Source: Hansfordia pulvinata
Lineage: Eukaryota; Ascomycota; Sordariomycetes; Xylariales
Assembly (NCBI GenBank): GCA_006538405.1
Contig: BJKQ01000005.1
Coordinates: 682,001-746,000 of the forward strand
Length of the DNA: 64,000 bases
Direction: 5' to 3'
Made by a program: the position numbers and the translations under genes. Positions 32,844 through 44,500 of the stretch are shown piece after piece. Numbering within the stretch: position 1 is the first letter of the stretch; every line of letters starts with the position of its first letter. The notes under the pieces were generated by a model that was not told the origin of the DNA, searched no databases, and saw nothing but the letters and a program-made list of their open reading frames with translations.

Positions 32844-34671
32844 TTAGAGCTTAAAGTCAGCGTTCGTCCGTTCCGCCGCCTGCGATTTCGACCCCTTCTC
32901 GGCGACCCGTTCGGTCAACTGGGTCTTGAGGTTCTTGGCCTTGTCTGTACATAACTCATACATGGTAGTCAAGTTGAAAAGCAGAGTGTGCGAAGCGAGC
33001 CCATCGTCCACCAGATCTTCAAGAATGCCCCTTCCCTGTTTGACGGGTTAGAAATAACATAGAACCTGGTCGAGCGGTCGCAAGCACAACTCACCTCCTC
33101 CATTCTGCCCACGTACAGCAGGCAGACCGCCAAATTCACGCCGATCATCTCATCGGTCGTTTCGGCCTCTTCCATTTCCTCATGCAATGCCTGCCACTGA
33201 GGCAGCGCTGCTTCGTATTCGCCGTCTGCCATGCTGGCCAGTGCACTGATGATCTTCTGGGCAGATCCTGTGGCCTCGTCGTCTCGGAAACAGCGCAGGG
33301 CAGCGCCCACATCGCCCAGGTGCAGCCACAGCAGTGCGCGGCTCATAGCCAGCCTTCCGTCTCCCGCATGGTCCTTGAGGGTAGCTAGATGCTCGGCGGC
33401 ACCGGCGAGGTCGTTCATCTCGACCAGGGCGCCGGCGACTTTGATTCCCAGATGGGCGAGGCGGCGCTTCCACAGCTCCGAGGCCGAGTGATCGTGCGCG
33501 CGAGCGGCAGCAGCAGCCCGCGCACGTGATTCGCGGGCCAGCTCGTGGTAGCTCATGACGGCGCGCCGGGGATCGCCAAAGCCGATGGTCTGCAAACGCA
33601 CCACCAACACGCGGAGCTCCCAGGGGGCGAGGTGCGCGCCGGTGACGGCGTCGTGGTAGAAGCCCGAGTTCAAGTCCTCGAGCGCCTTGGACTCCTGCGC
33701 CGCAAGGGTCGTGGCGTCGGCCAGGCACAGACAAGCCAGGCGGATGTAGAGCAGCTCGAAGATCTGGGCAGCGTCGGTGGGGTCAACAGGAGGGTGGGCA
33801 GCAGCCATGGTCGCCGAGGCGGGGTTGCTGGTGAGAGCCTGCGCGGCAGCGATGGCGGCGCCGCGGAAGTGGCCAGCGGCTAGTAGTTCAGACAGAGGCA
33901 TCTCAGGCGAGGGCTGCTTAGCTGGGTTGCGGAAAGGGGCAGGGATGTTCAAGGGGGACAGCTGGTGGTAGATCTCGGGCTTGAGCAGGAAGGCAAAGTC
34001 CTTGGTCACATTGGCGGGCTGCTGCCGCTGCAAGCTGGAGGGCCGAGCCGGCGAAGCGGACGGCGAGTGGCGCAGAGAAGTGCTCGTGCGAGGACTGGCA
34101 TTTCGGCTGGAGATGCTCAGACGCGCGGTCTGGGCCGAGAGGGGGCTGAGCGGGGCATCAACCAGTCAGTGGACGCGAGGGCAGAGAGGTGAGGGATGAG
34201 CAGCAACACACTCATCTGCGTCTAGAGGGTCTGTGGTGGAAGTTCGTGGCCGGGCAACTAATGAGCGGACGAAGTTAGTGAAGGGCATGGCCGGCGGGGT
34301 GGAGGGCGACGACAGTCCCGGGGAGGGGTGGCATATCGAGGCTGTCGAGGGGGAGACATGGGATGTTGAAGCAATGGGCCGCGGGAGCGGGATCGTGGAT
34401 CCGGAAAGCGCGGCATAAGGGACAGCGCTTGAACGTCCCGTGAAGACGAGCAATAGAGAAGGCGCGACTGAGCCGAGGCCGTGATACCATCTCCAGAGGG
34501 GCAATTCCATCTGTAGGTGTCGGCAGGCCAGCACGGCAAGGGTGGGATGCGTCGCTGGAGGTGGCAGGTGGTGGGATAGATGCTCACGGATCTAGTCAAG
34601 AGCCTACCTTTGGGGCCGGGCCTGTTCCTGTCGTGGTCTCTGGCGCTGCCGCTCCTGCGCGGCGCGTCCAT
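32844..34671 (-). CDS. TRAPPC12-type subunit of the TRAPP vesicle-tethering complex
   Basis: Exons 34671-34608, 34257-34212, 34145-33095 and 33035-32844 join exactly in phase to 450 residues. The start MDAPRRSGSARDHDRNR leads to a low-complexity Ser/Thr/Pro segment (residues about 20-80). A helical-repeat (TPR-like) body follows: LLAAGHFRGAAIAAAQAL, IFELLYIRLACLCLAD, ESKALEDLNSGFYHDA, LAPWELRVLVVRLQTIGFGDPRRAVMSYHELARE (quoted in parts), GIKVAGALVEMNDLAGAAEHLATL and ALLWLHLGDVGAALRCF. This matches fungal TRAPPC12, a subunit of the TRAPPIII-type complex found in filamentous fungi and animals, acting in ER-Golgi and autophagy-linked traffic. The C-terminal exon ends in a Lys-rich tail. It shares a roughly 600-bp divergent promoter with mL40. 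Confidence 0.82.
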
Positions 34672-35266
34672 GGTTGCGGTATGATATATGGATGGATGTG
34701 AAGTTGAAATGCAGTGGTGTAGGTAGGTTGCTGCGTTTACGGTGTTAGTGTGGGTGAGGGAGCACAGCACCTGGAAACGGGAACGTGCAGCACTCATCAA
34801 AGCCTGAACGGGAAGTTTACGGTCACGCAAGCCGTATTGCAGCTGACAATGGGGTCCAGCAGTCACTTACGGAATAGAGCCAAGAGCAAGAATAAGTACC
34901 GATGTACCTGCCCCGGAGGCCCAGCCGTGGATCTCAAAGGGCGGGTCCCACATGCTACCTAATGGACATTAGCTGACCCGTCTCTGGACGTGACTGGACC
35001 TACGTACCTGATGAACCCCGGCAGCGATTTTATTTTGTTCGACTGCCGCTCACGACCGCCCCATTCACCCACCCTCTCGCGACGCCCTCGTTTGCCAGGC
35101 CACCACACACGTCTCCGCGCCCCGCGACCGGCATTGCTCACGCGCAGCTTAACCCAATCGACCCGCCCGTCTGCATCGAGCACCAAGCAACGACACCAGA
35201 CACCCACAGCCGCTTTCCCCTCTCCCCCCTGTCCAGGGCCCTTCACAACCCGCCCGAACCGACACA
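34672..35266. promoter_or_regulatory. Divergent promoter between TRAPPC12 and mL40
   Basis: The two start codons face away from each other with 595 bp between them. I see no TATA box or conserved element I can name. The side next to mL40 is CT-rich, as fungal leaders usually are. Confidence 0.6.
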
Positions 35267-35845
35267 ATGGCATCCCTCAACCGCCTCAACGGCCTCTTCT
35301 CCAGCCTCACCCTCGCGCCGCGATCCATAACAACGCCGATTACGACGACGGCGACGACGGCAGCAACAGCATCCAAGGCAGTGGCCTCCGCGGCGGGCCT
35401 CCACACGACGGCCTCGCTGCAGTTCAAGCCGCCGGGCGCCAAGTCGAGCAAGAAGGGCCGGAAGGGCAAGAAGGGCGCCGTGGAGCGCGACCCGCGCATC
35501 GTCAACATCAAGTGGTCGCACCCGCGCGCGGTCCCCGCCCCGCTCCGCTTCGCCCGCAACCGCGCCCTGCGCCACTGGACCATCCACCGCGCCTGGCTCC
35601 TGTGGCGCCGCGCCCAGCGCGAGGCCCGCGAGCTCGAGCTCGAGCGCGTCAGCAACTCCATGTGGCTCGCCGCCGAGGAGCTCCGCAGGACCTCCGGCCC
35701 GGGGACCAGGGAGGAGGGGTACCTGTACCGCGTCAGCCAGGAGAAGAAGGGCCTGTACGGGCACGACGGCCTGCCCATCGAGTACGCCCGCGCCCAGGTC
35801 GAGACGCCCGCCCGCGAGCCTTGGAACCACGGCTGGACGAGATAA
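35267..35845 (+). CDS. mrpl28: Mitochondrial large-ribosomal-subunit protein mL40
   Basis: A single exon of 192 residues; ATG in ACACAATGG. Residues 1-45 are Arg/Ser/Thr/Ala-rich without acids, as expected of a mitochondrial presequence. The mature part is the conserved fungal mL40 (yeast Mrpl28) block: ERDPRIVNIKWSHPRAVPAP, RALRHWTIHRAWLLWRR, SMWLAAEELRRTSGPGTREE, GYLYRVSQEKKGLYG, LPIEYARAQVETPAREPWNH. It is a structural component of the 54S mitochondrial ribosome. A 15-nt A run directly follows the gene (about 35876-35890). Confidence 0.9.
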   Translation: MASLNRLNGLFSSLTLAPRSITTPITTTATTAATASKAVASAAGLHTTASLQFKPPGAKSSKKGRKGKKGAVERDPRIVNIKWSHPRAVPAPLRFARNRALRHWTIHRAWLLWRRAQREARELELERVSNSMWLAAEELRRTSGPGTREEGYLYRVSQEKKGLYGHDGLPIEYARAQVETPAREPWNHGWTR

Positions 35846-37294
35846 GGAACCGGTTCTCGCGGTGGGGAAAGGCCAAAAAAAAAAAAAAAAGGAAGCTCGG
35901 TGGAAAATATAGGGGAGGTCGTGAGGAGAGGAGAGGAGAGGGAGGGATATGCGGTCGGGCATTTGCGTGAGCCTGCGTCGTTCTGCCGAGACCAATTGGC
36001 TCAAGCTTAAAGGTCCTTCTGCTCGTTGATCTACCCCGACGAAGCGAGGAGAGGACGACGGCACTTTCGTCGTCTGCTGATAGAGCCTCGGGGTTGCCCC
36101 CGGAGCGCAGGACGATGGGAAGCCACATCGTCTGTCGCAGGCCGGCCGGCGTCCCGTGTCATCATATTGTCTGTAAACCCACCACGCCATGTACAATACT
36201 TTCAAGAGAACGCTTTCCACACAGGAAGATAGATCAAGAACCTGTTTGCACTGTCTTCTCCTTCTCGTTGCAGCCAGTCCTGTGACGACACGCGTCTCTA
36301 ACGCCGCAGTGGCGGCTTACTCACCCAGTCTCCGCTAGCAACACGTCGCCCTTTGCTCGACACTCTTGTCTCCGTACAGGAGGCGTAGGCGGCATCCAAC
36401 CGGGCTGGTCAAGCCCTCTAGATCAGCCGACCTTTCTTGCCAGAACGATCAGTGATCGGCAATGTCTGGGTGAAGGTTGGCAGCTGATCGGGCCCCGGTA
36501 CAACAAGGTGAAGTAGATGCAAAAGACCCGACAGGATCTTCACGGGCAGCCCGGTTTGCAGACCAAAATCAAGAGCGTCGCCCACTGTTCAATACAAACA
36601 AAGTAAGGTGTGCAAAACGACGGAGAGGCACTTAAGATAGTTCGTCGCTCCCAACAGTTCGTTGGACAGGGCTCTTCAGCAAACACCACATAGACAACAA
36701 GCCGAGGAGCATCTTCGTGACAGGATGAGTATTAGCATGTCCGCAACGACATGCCTTGCAAACACCCGGACGATCTCTCGTAACGTCACTCCCTCTTGCA
36801 TCCCACGGACGGCCAAAAGTCGACGACCAAACAAGAAATGCAGACGTGTACTGTTTCTTCGGAGTGTTTACCATTTTACACACCCGATCTATCTCGGCGA
36901 ATGCCACTTGCCTCTTCCCATTAGTCAACGCCCTCTGTGAATATATCTCCACGGCGTTACCGCTCGCTTGCGTGCGTCCTTTCTCGAGTAGGAAATCCAA
37001 GCACCAGATTCGGGCGGGAAGAGACAGAATATCAAACCAAGCTTCTGTGGCTGTAGTGTCGCCCCCTTGGGCAGATCCTCGCTCTTGATCCATATGGCTG
37101 ATGTGGCTCCAGATCAAGCAAGTTGAAAAACAAAACCGCTAAAATGATTGACTCCATACTACATGTATCCAGCAGCGCAAGACCGTGGCAGGCCAGGGGA
37201 CGCTTGTTCTTCCGGCGTCCGGCCCACGTTTGCGCATTCCGTGCTTTTCGTCCCCTGTTCTTTTTCTTCCGGCAACCCCACGGCGTGGGCCACC
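35846..37294. other. Intergenic between converging mL40 and rho2
   Basis: No gene is confidently supported. A minus-strand frame at about 36632-37100 (from an internal MDQERG) has no recognisable domain and could be chance. The rest is 3' flank for both neighbours. Confidence 0.5.
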
Positions 37295-38561
37295 TTATAA
37301 AATGACGCAGCAGCCCCCGCCCTCGCCCTTCTCGAATGTCAAGAGGGCGGCGCGAGTAGCGGCCTCAAACACGTCGTCAACACCCTCGCCGCTGAGACTG
37401 CTGCACTCGAGGTATTTGCGGGCGCCGACCTCTTGTGCGGCGGCTTCACCCTGGCGCTCTGTGACGAACCGCATGGACTTCTTGCGCATTTCCTCTACGG
37501 CGACTGGGTCGTCACGAAGATCCTTCTTGAGGCCGACCAGGATGATGGGCACTCCGGGACACCTCTCTTGCGCCTCTTCGACCCACTGCGACAACGGACA
37601 GTCAGTTCATGGCCTGCGCAATGATGGAAGAAGAAGTGGCGGCTCGATCATTCTCTGCAGGCGGACGCGCCAAGTTCGTGCTCTTCTGGGGTTGGCTGGG
37701 GGTTCATGGGGGGCCGGCAGGCGTACCTTGTGTTTTACGTTATCTAGCGAGTCGGGGGAATCGACAGAGAAGCCGATCAGGATAATATGGGCTTTCGAAT
37801 AGGCAAGAGGCCTCAGACGCTCGTAGTCTTCTTGGCCTGCCGTATCCCACAGTGCCAACTGTACTGATTTGCCATCTACTCTGCAGTCGGTGACGTAGTT
37901 TTCAAACACTGTCGGGATCTATAGAGTCGAGTATGGTTAGTGGTGTGAAGTTGATCAGTTGGGAAGAAGCGGCAAATATCGATTTCGGCTTCGTGGTAGT
38001 CTTTGGCCGCAGATCGTTCGGTCTTCTCGAATGAAGAAGGATCGCGGGTGGGGGAGGAATAGCAGCGAGCCGCGGCTTACGTAGTTCTGTTGAGGGGTTG
38101 TCAGCATAAAAGTCGGCGATTGGAAGGGGGAGCGCCATAAGAGAGAGGAAGGGAGGGAGGGGCGGGAATACTCACGGCAGGGAAGTATCCCAATGTGAAG
38201 ACGCTCAGCAGCGAGGTCTTGCCGCAGGCTCCATCGCCTATGATGACCAATTTCCTGAGTGCGGTGGACGAGGTCAGCGGGAGATGGTGGCGGGTTCGGG
38301 GCAGCAGAAGCTGGGGGAGCTCGCATCGGTGCTTCGGGATAGAGGGCGAGGACGCCTATGCGCAATCCGGGTCGAATGCGTACATGCATGCATGACGATC
38401 GATTTCGCAGGCGTATTCGAGTGTATACGTGCAGGGTTCGAGCGCAAGGAGGCAGTTGAGGGGATCGATGCTGGGTTGGGCCCTAGACTGTAGAACAGGT
38501 CGGAGGGGAAGGCGGAAGGGGCGTACCTGCGGATGACATTGGGAGCGCTGGGGCTGGCCAT
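37295..38561 (-). CDS. rho2: Rho-family small GTPase, Rho2 type
   Basis: Exons 38561-38527, 38254-38176, 38086-38081 (6 nt), 37918-37727 and 37585-37295 join in phase to 200 residues. Complete GTPase motifs are present: P-loop GDGACGKT (residues 18-25), switch [11 protein letters not shown] (40-49), [17 protein letters not shown], the base-recognition stretch GLKKDLRDD, and SSLSGEG. The end CVIL is a CAAX box, whose Leu favours geranylgeranylation. The N-terminus [13 protein letters not shown] and [20 protein letters not shown] separate it from Rho1, Rho3 and Cdc42 and match fungal Rho2. It acts at the plasma membrane in cell-wall integrity and polarity signalling. All introns have CTGAC or CTAAC branch sites. 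Confidence 0.9.
38081..38086 (-). other. 6-nt micro-exon encoding Asn39-Tyr40 of Rho2
   Basis: AACTAC lies between a CAACAG acceptor (branch GCTGAC) and a GTAAGC donor. It inserts N-Y just before IPTVFENYV. Tyr40 corresponds to the switch I tyrosine of Rho proteins (Tyr34 in RhoA). Skipping it would keep the frame but delete that tyrosine. Confidence 0.8.
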
Positions 38562-41500
38562 GGTCGTCGGTCGGGGCTCCGGTCGGAGGGCGACAAGGTG
38601 CCGATGTAGGGAGAGAAACGGCGGAGGGCGGTTGGGAGATGGAGGTTGTGGCCGGCAGGAAGGAGAGGGAGAGTTGAGGCAGCCCTAGGAGGTAGCGGGA
38701 GGGCGGCCGGCGGAGGCGGCGGCGGCAGCAGCAGCAGCAGCGATGGCGGTTTCGGGGTTGGGAAATGGAGACGGACGAGAGCCTGGGAACGCCGAGATCC
38801 AATGGAAGCAGAATCCGGGGCGCTGCAGCGAGCAGAGGCACAGGTGCAGGCGCAGGCGTGGGTGGCAGCTGGATGGGCGATGCGGTGGTGGTTTGAATAT
38901 GCCGGGAGGGCTGCGCGGCAATATCCAATGCTATGGATGATGGGTTGCAGGCAGATGCCGTGCGGGAGGGAGCGCGGCGAGGCAGGTTGCCCGTTAGTGG
39001 CAGTGAAGGATAACCTTGGCCTGGAGGGTCTGATGTGCAGCCTGGGGCTGGAGGGCCTGGGTGCTCCGTAGGGGTCCACGGGTACAAGTACTCGGTGCAA
39101 TTCAGTGCCGCCCACTTGTACGGGGCGGGCAGGGCGCGACACGACACGACACTGGGGGACACTCAGAGCTGGTGCCGATGACGGGGCCGAGCCGGTCAAT
39201 GCTGCTACCAGGTGCCTTATCAACGGTACCTAGGACCTTAGGTATCACGATAGGTACCTAGGTACAGAGCGGAGGTAGGTGGTAGATCCGGATCAATAGG
39301 TACCACTTTGTTGACCCCTATGCACGAGCAGATAGACGGACGGACAGACAGACAGTCAGACAGACTAACAAACGCGCTCAGCGCCGGGTCGAGTCGGCGG
39401 CGAATGACTCCCACAAGTCTTAAGATGGGCCGTGTCGGTCGGTGGTGGTCCGGTGAGGCGGGCCGCTGGAATGTCAACGGCTCGCGTTAGCAAAGCTGCT
39501 CCTCCGGCGACTGAGTGTGGGCGTGCGTGTGCTGAGACTCTGTCAAGGCTCATGCTCGAGACTCACTTACAAGTATCACAGTCCGGGCGGTATCCGTACT
39601 GGTAATCCAGTCACAGCTGGTGGTGATGGTGGTGGTGGTGGTGGCTGCCAGGTCGCAGATCCTCGCGCGCGCGCTAATAATGTGGATGACCCTGGCGTCG
39701 ATGCGGTACGAGATCCGCAACGCCTTGCAGTGGGTATGCGGGTGAAGAGCAGGTTGGTACAAGCACTCGTATCTCGCCCACAAACGTTTCTGCGCGTTCT
39801 GTCCCTTCCGTGTGTTTGTTCTTCTCCGATCGACTGGCTGGCCTGGTAGCTCGCAACTGGATGACTGGAAAGCGGGTGATCCGAGAGGAACGAAGAGTCA
39901 GTGAGAAAACAGGGCAAGAAGAAGACGAAAAGGGCCCCGGGTCCCGGCTCAGAGGTCCCAGTCAGGCTTGGTAGCTCGGCCCAGCGTCAGCAATTTAGTG
40001 TCTGAGGTCGTGCAAGTTCTGGACCTCGGGCTTATGGGGTCTTGGTGAGCAAGGGGGGAAGGGGACTGAGGTGGCGCGGTGGTGGTTCTTCACGGTGGTG
40101 GAGGGACGGCCGAGTAATCACGGGGTGCATCACCTATTATTATAATAGGTATCCAATATTCCCCTCGCCTCACACGGCCCTCTCTGACATGGCTGGCACG
40201 CCGACGGGGCCACGACGATGGCGCGCTGCTGCGAGGAACGTCACTCGTGGGGCTGTCGTCTGCTCCACGTCCCCTGGGCTGCTTGCTCTTCCGCTTGAGG
40301 GCGCGTGGGCGCCCTCGGACGGACCGCTCTCCTGGCGCAGTCCTGTCCAATCGAGGCCTCCGTGCGGCGACTACCGCCGGCCATGGCGACTGGGCGGCGA
40401 CCACTTGTTGGTTTGGTGCTAGGTAGGCGGCGGCGGCGGCGGCGGCATTCACCTTTCTAAGCGTGCTAAGCTGCACACGAGCCGAATCCGCAGCTGGCGG
40501 TGGCGACAACCGTTACCCATCACCGATCCTCCCACATGTCCACCCTCGTACGAGCACCTCTCCTCTGAAAGTCACTGGCTGCCCTGCTTGCTGCCCCATC
40601 CCATTCGCCTTTGGTCTTCGTATCCGCCAGGCCCCGATGTGACGGCGTTGAACTGTTCTCACGAGTGCACTAGGATACAGTACCTTCCGTCGGGAGTACT
40701 CCGTAATGGATACGAGGGGCATGAAGCATGGGTAGAGCGGCTCATCATCCACTCAAACTGCCCGGAGTCTCTCGAAATCCGACAACCTCCAAACCCGATA
40801 AATCCGGCGCCCCTCCCGCCGGCGGCTGATGATTGCAGGTACGAGTAACCATCGTTCCTGCCGCCCAACACCCGGTCGAGCCCGTAGGGTGCGGTATTCA
40901 GGCTGATGGCGGGTTAGAGGGCAGATACCTATCCGTTCCCGTGAACCGCCCCTTCAAGTACCTGGATTCTGTGCGAGAGCGCACCATGTACCTTACTCAG
41001 GTGGTAGTCACAATGCCGCATATTGAAACGTTTGGAAGCCCACCTATGTACCTGACATGGCATGATAACACCCTCCCTCCAGCCGAAGACTTACATTAGG
41101 CAGGTGATGCACTTACAATGGAACGTGAAGCATTTCCAGACGGTATAGCTGTATGTTCACCCGTACAAATCCAATAAGTGCCTGAACTGTGATCGTATCT
41201 ACCTCACGACGGAACATGCCTTACGAGTACTCAATCTCCATCGACAAGGAGTTTACTATGTAAGTGCATTTCAATACTAATAAGTCCCACAAGCCGCGGT
41301 ATACCCCACCCCCGTTCGTATACGAAGCGGCTATCTTTTTTTTTTTGTTCACTTGTCCTCCTCCCCCCCTTGATGCCTTCTCTCGTCTCCCCTCATCCTC
41401 TTCCTTGTCCGATATCCCGCCCCGTGCCCGTGCCCGTGCCCCGGGACTCGGCATCGTCATCAAAGCTAAGTAATCCAGTAGGTTTTTAGTAGGAGCTGGG

Positions 41501-44500
41501 CAGGGGCAAGGGAGGAAAGGGCCTCGTATGAAATCAGACAAAGCTGCCCCGGCAGAGCAGCCAGCTAATAAGGCCAGCGCCAGCGATGTCCCCAGGCGGC
41601 GGCTGTCCGGGAGCCACCACGCGCCCCACCCGGCGGCCGGTCTGCCTCCTCGTAATAGATCCGGAGATGCAGCTGCTGCCCGGGGGAGGAAGGCCAGCAT
41701 TACCGGACTTGCGGACGGGGGCCACATCCAGTCGGGCAAGGGGTGCCATTCACATCAGCACATCCCAGCGCCAGCTGTGCGGGTGCATAACGTAATCGTA
41801 CAGCTGGTAGGTTGGTCGACTAGACGCTATTGCCCAAGTCCAGTCGTACATCAATACGCGCCACCCGTGGACGGGATCAAAGTCCGGCATACGAGGACAC
41901 CGGGGTCTACTCGTACGCCTTGGAAGAAGCCCCCACCCTTCCCCGTCCTTGATGCGCGTTGTCTGGAGGGAATACGATCTGGCTGCTCGCACACGCGGGC
42001 TATATATAATTAGATGAGAAATGAACAAATGACTGCCGGGCCTCTCCCTGCCCTCACCAAGAGAGTCTCCGAGTCTGGGCCCTTGCGGCTTCGCGCCAGC
42101 GCGCGTCTGGTGCGATTGCTTCCAATGATCTCATTGGAAGTGTCCCACATACCAGGTAAGTAGGTAGGTACCTACATCACGGCTTGTGATTGCTGTGTTG
42201 GCCTCTCCACGGCAGAGGGGTCCGGGGCGCCGGGACGGTCCAGACCTTGCCAGCCTACTTGTACTCGTATCTGCCCTACCCACGGACAGGGGGGGCGTCC
42301 ACCTGCTGGCTTTGTTGACGCTCACCTACGAGTACCCCTTATTCATCCTAGCGAGACCCCTTGGATGATTATGTGAGTGATGATGATGGCGTGGCAATGT
42401 GTCCGGCAACGTGTGCTTCGGCAAGCCTGGCCAGTCTCCGGCTTGACGTGCTGACGCGCTGGACGCGCTGGGCGCGCTGCTCCATACTCGTAATCCCGAT
42501 TTCCTAGATACCGTACGAGTGGTAGTCGTGGTGCCCTGCTCCGTCCAGCAGCCCAGCAGGCCGCGGACCAGCGGTCAAGCCCGAGGTTACGTTGCGGCTT
42601 CGTGGGGCTACTTTGGCTGGCTGGCTGCCGGCCGGATTGTGGCTCAGCATGAGGACCGTGCAGGAGAGGGCTGGCATGGTGGCATGGGGCCTAGCTAATC
42701 GCGGGAACCTCTTGTTCGCCCGCTTCCATTGTTAATCGTCCAAGAGAGAGGCGGACGGACCTCTGGGGCGCCACCATGTCGCGCTCCCGCCAAATCCCAC
42801 CGCCGCCGGCGCCTGTGCCGGGCCCCAGGCAGGCCAGGCACCGCGTACGCCGCCGTGATTCCACGCCCCGTGAGGCTGTGGGGAGATGAGGCTGCGCTGC
42901 TGACCGAGTGGGGCCGTCAGCTATCGTACATACACTACCTTGCTCTGTATACTCGTACTTACCGTTGGTCGGACTGGGGCGCAGATACGGCAGACGCGGC
43001 GCGGAGGGTCCGGTCAGCTCAACATCTGCCCCTTACTCGTGGTGGTCAAGTTGGACTTGACTAACTTATCAGAATTTAAGGGGGTCGGCCTCGAGCCAGC
43101 TTGACTATCGTGCAGTTTGCAACGGCGGGTTGTGCTCGTCGTACCTGGGGAATCTGCTTCCTACCAGCCTTTCTGCGAGAGTGGGGTTGCAGAGCGTCTT
43201 TCAACCTTGCCGGTTCCTCCCTGCACTTCACATAAGAAGGGCATGGCCGTTTTCGTTCTCTCCAGAGCATTCACACATCGAATCGAGAGGTTTGGATCTC
43301 GAAATCTCCCGCTCGCGTTGGCGAACCATGGCCCCAATAGTGGGCTCTGCCTCTTGGTCGTGCCCTGATACAACACATCGCCGCGGGGCAGCTTAATACA
43401 TCCGGTGGACCGCCTCGATTCGCAGATCGGACCTACGAAGCGTCGTTTTCGACAATGATCATGCTGCCAGCTTCGCCACGCTCGTCGGCCGCAAAGTTGC
43501 CTTGAAGGTCGCGCTTCTGCTCATAGAGCTCCACGTTGCCGCCAAGTCTCGGTCACCTGACAGAGAGCCGAAGCGCGCATACGTACCTGACTGTTAAACA
43601 TCATTTTTCTATTGCATGCCAGCAAATCGCTTCTCGGAAGTGTCGCGATCGTGCCGCTTACTTGAATATCGCGCGCTGCGTCGTCTTTTCGAATTAACAG
43701 ACCGCTGTACGCATGCCCATTGGCCCTGTACATGCTGGTCAAGGCGCGGTATGCATATTGCGACTCGCTCTGGGATATTCAGAATGACCTCAGATGCCCA
43801 TCATTGCAGAGTGGCAGGGCGGGAGCAGCCCACGAGTAGGCACACTGTACTGCAGAGTGCACTGTTATTAGCGTCGAGTCGTGCCAGGACCTCAGGGTCC
43901 GCCCAGCGGAGCAACGCCGGTCAGAATGCCGTGAATGCACAAATGACATAATATATGGCAAAATCCATAAGTGGGTCGGCTTTGTCGACGTCTGTCGTTT
44001 CCCAACATTGCGCCTCGACGTTTGCTACAAACCCAGGACCATCCTCGGGACACGGCCTCGCGCCCGGGCCTCAATCGCAATTGGGATCCGGAGCGGCTTG
44101 TGTCCGACTCATCGGCGGGCCCGTACGCGACATGCCTCCAGTCCTGAGCCTGTCTCGCGCGATCAACGGCTTTGTGATCCGCGGAATGAGCTTGCGAGAG
44201 CCCACGGACCCTTGACTCAGACTTGATTGCAACGCTTTCGCCGGGCCTTGACTGCTGGCATCTCGAGGGCATTGCACATGATTGCCGATGGGTTTGCACC
44301 GGCGCGGTTGCAGCTGTTCGCGATCGAATGATGTTTGCGAGAAGACGGCTCTGCGACGGGCGGTCCTTGCTGGCGGACGGCCAGGCTCCACCCATGGCGG
44401 ACGAGGACGGGGATCTGCAGAGTCGCGTCTTGTGGGAGGCGGAATGCCGCAGCTGTAGCCGCAAGAGACTTTGTTCGGAAAGCGGGGTGACCTTGGTGGT

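Noticed and set aside
36632..37117. Minus-strand open frame of about 150 residues between mL40 and rho2
   Set aside because: No ATG at the reported 5' end, no recognisable domain, and position in a convergent 3' region. Left as possible but unsupported.
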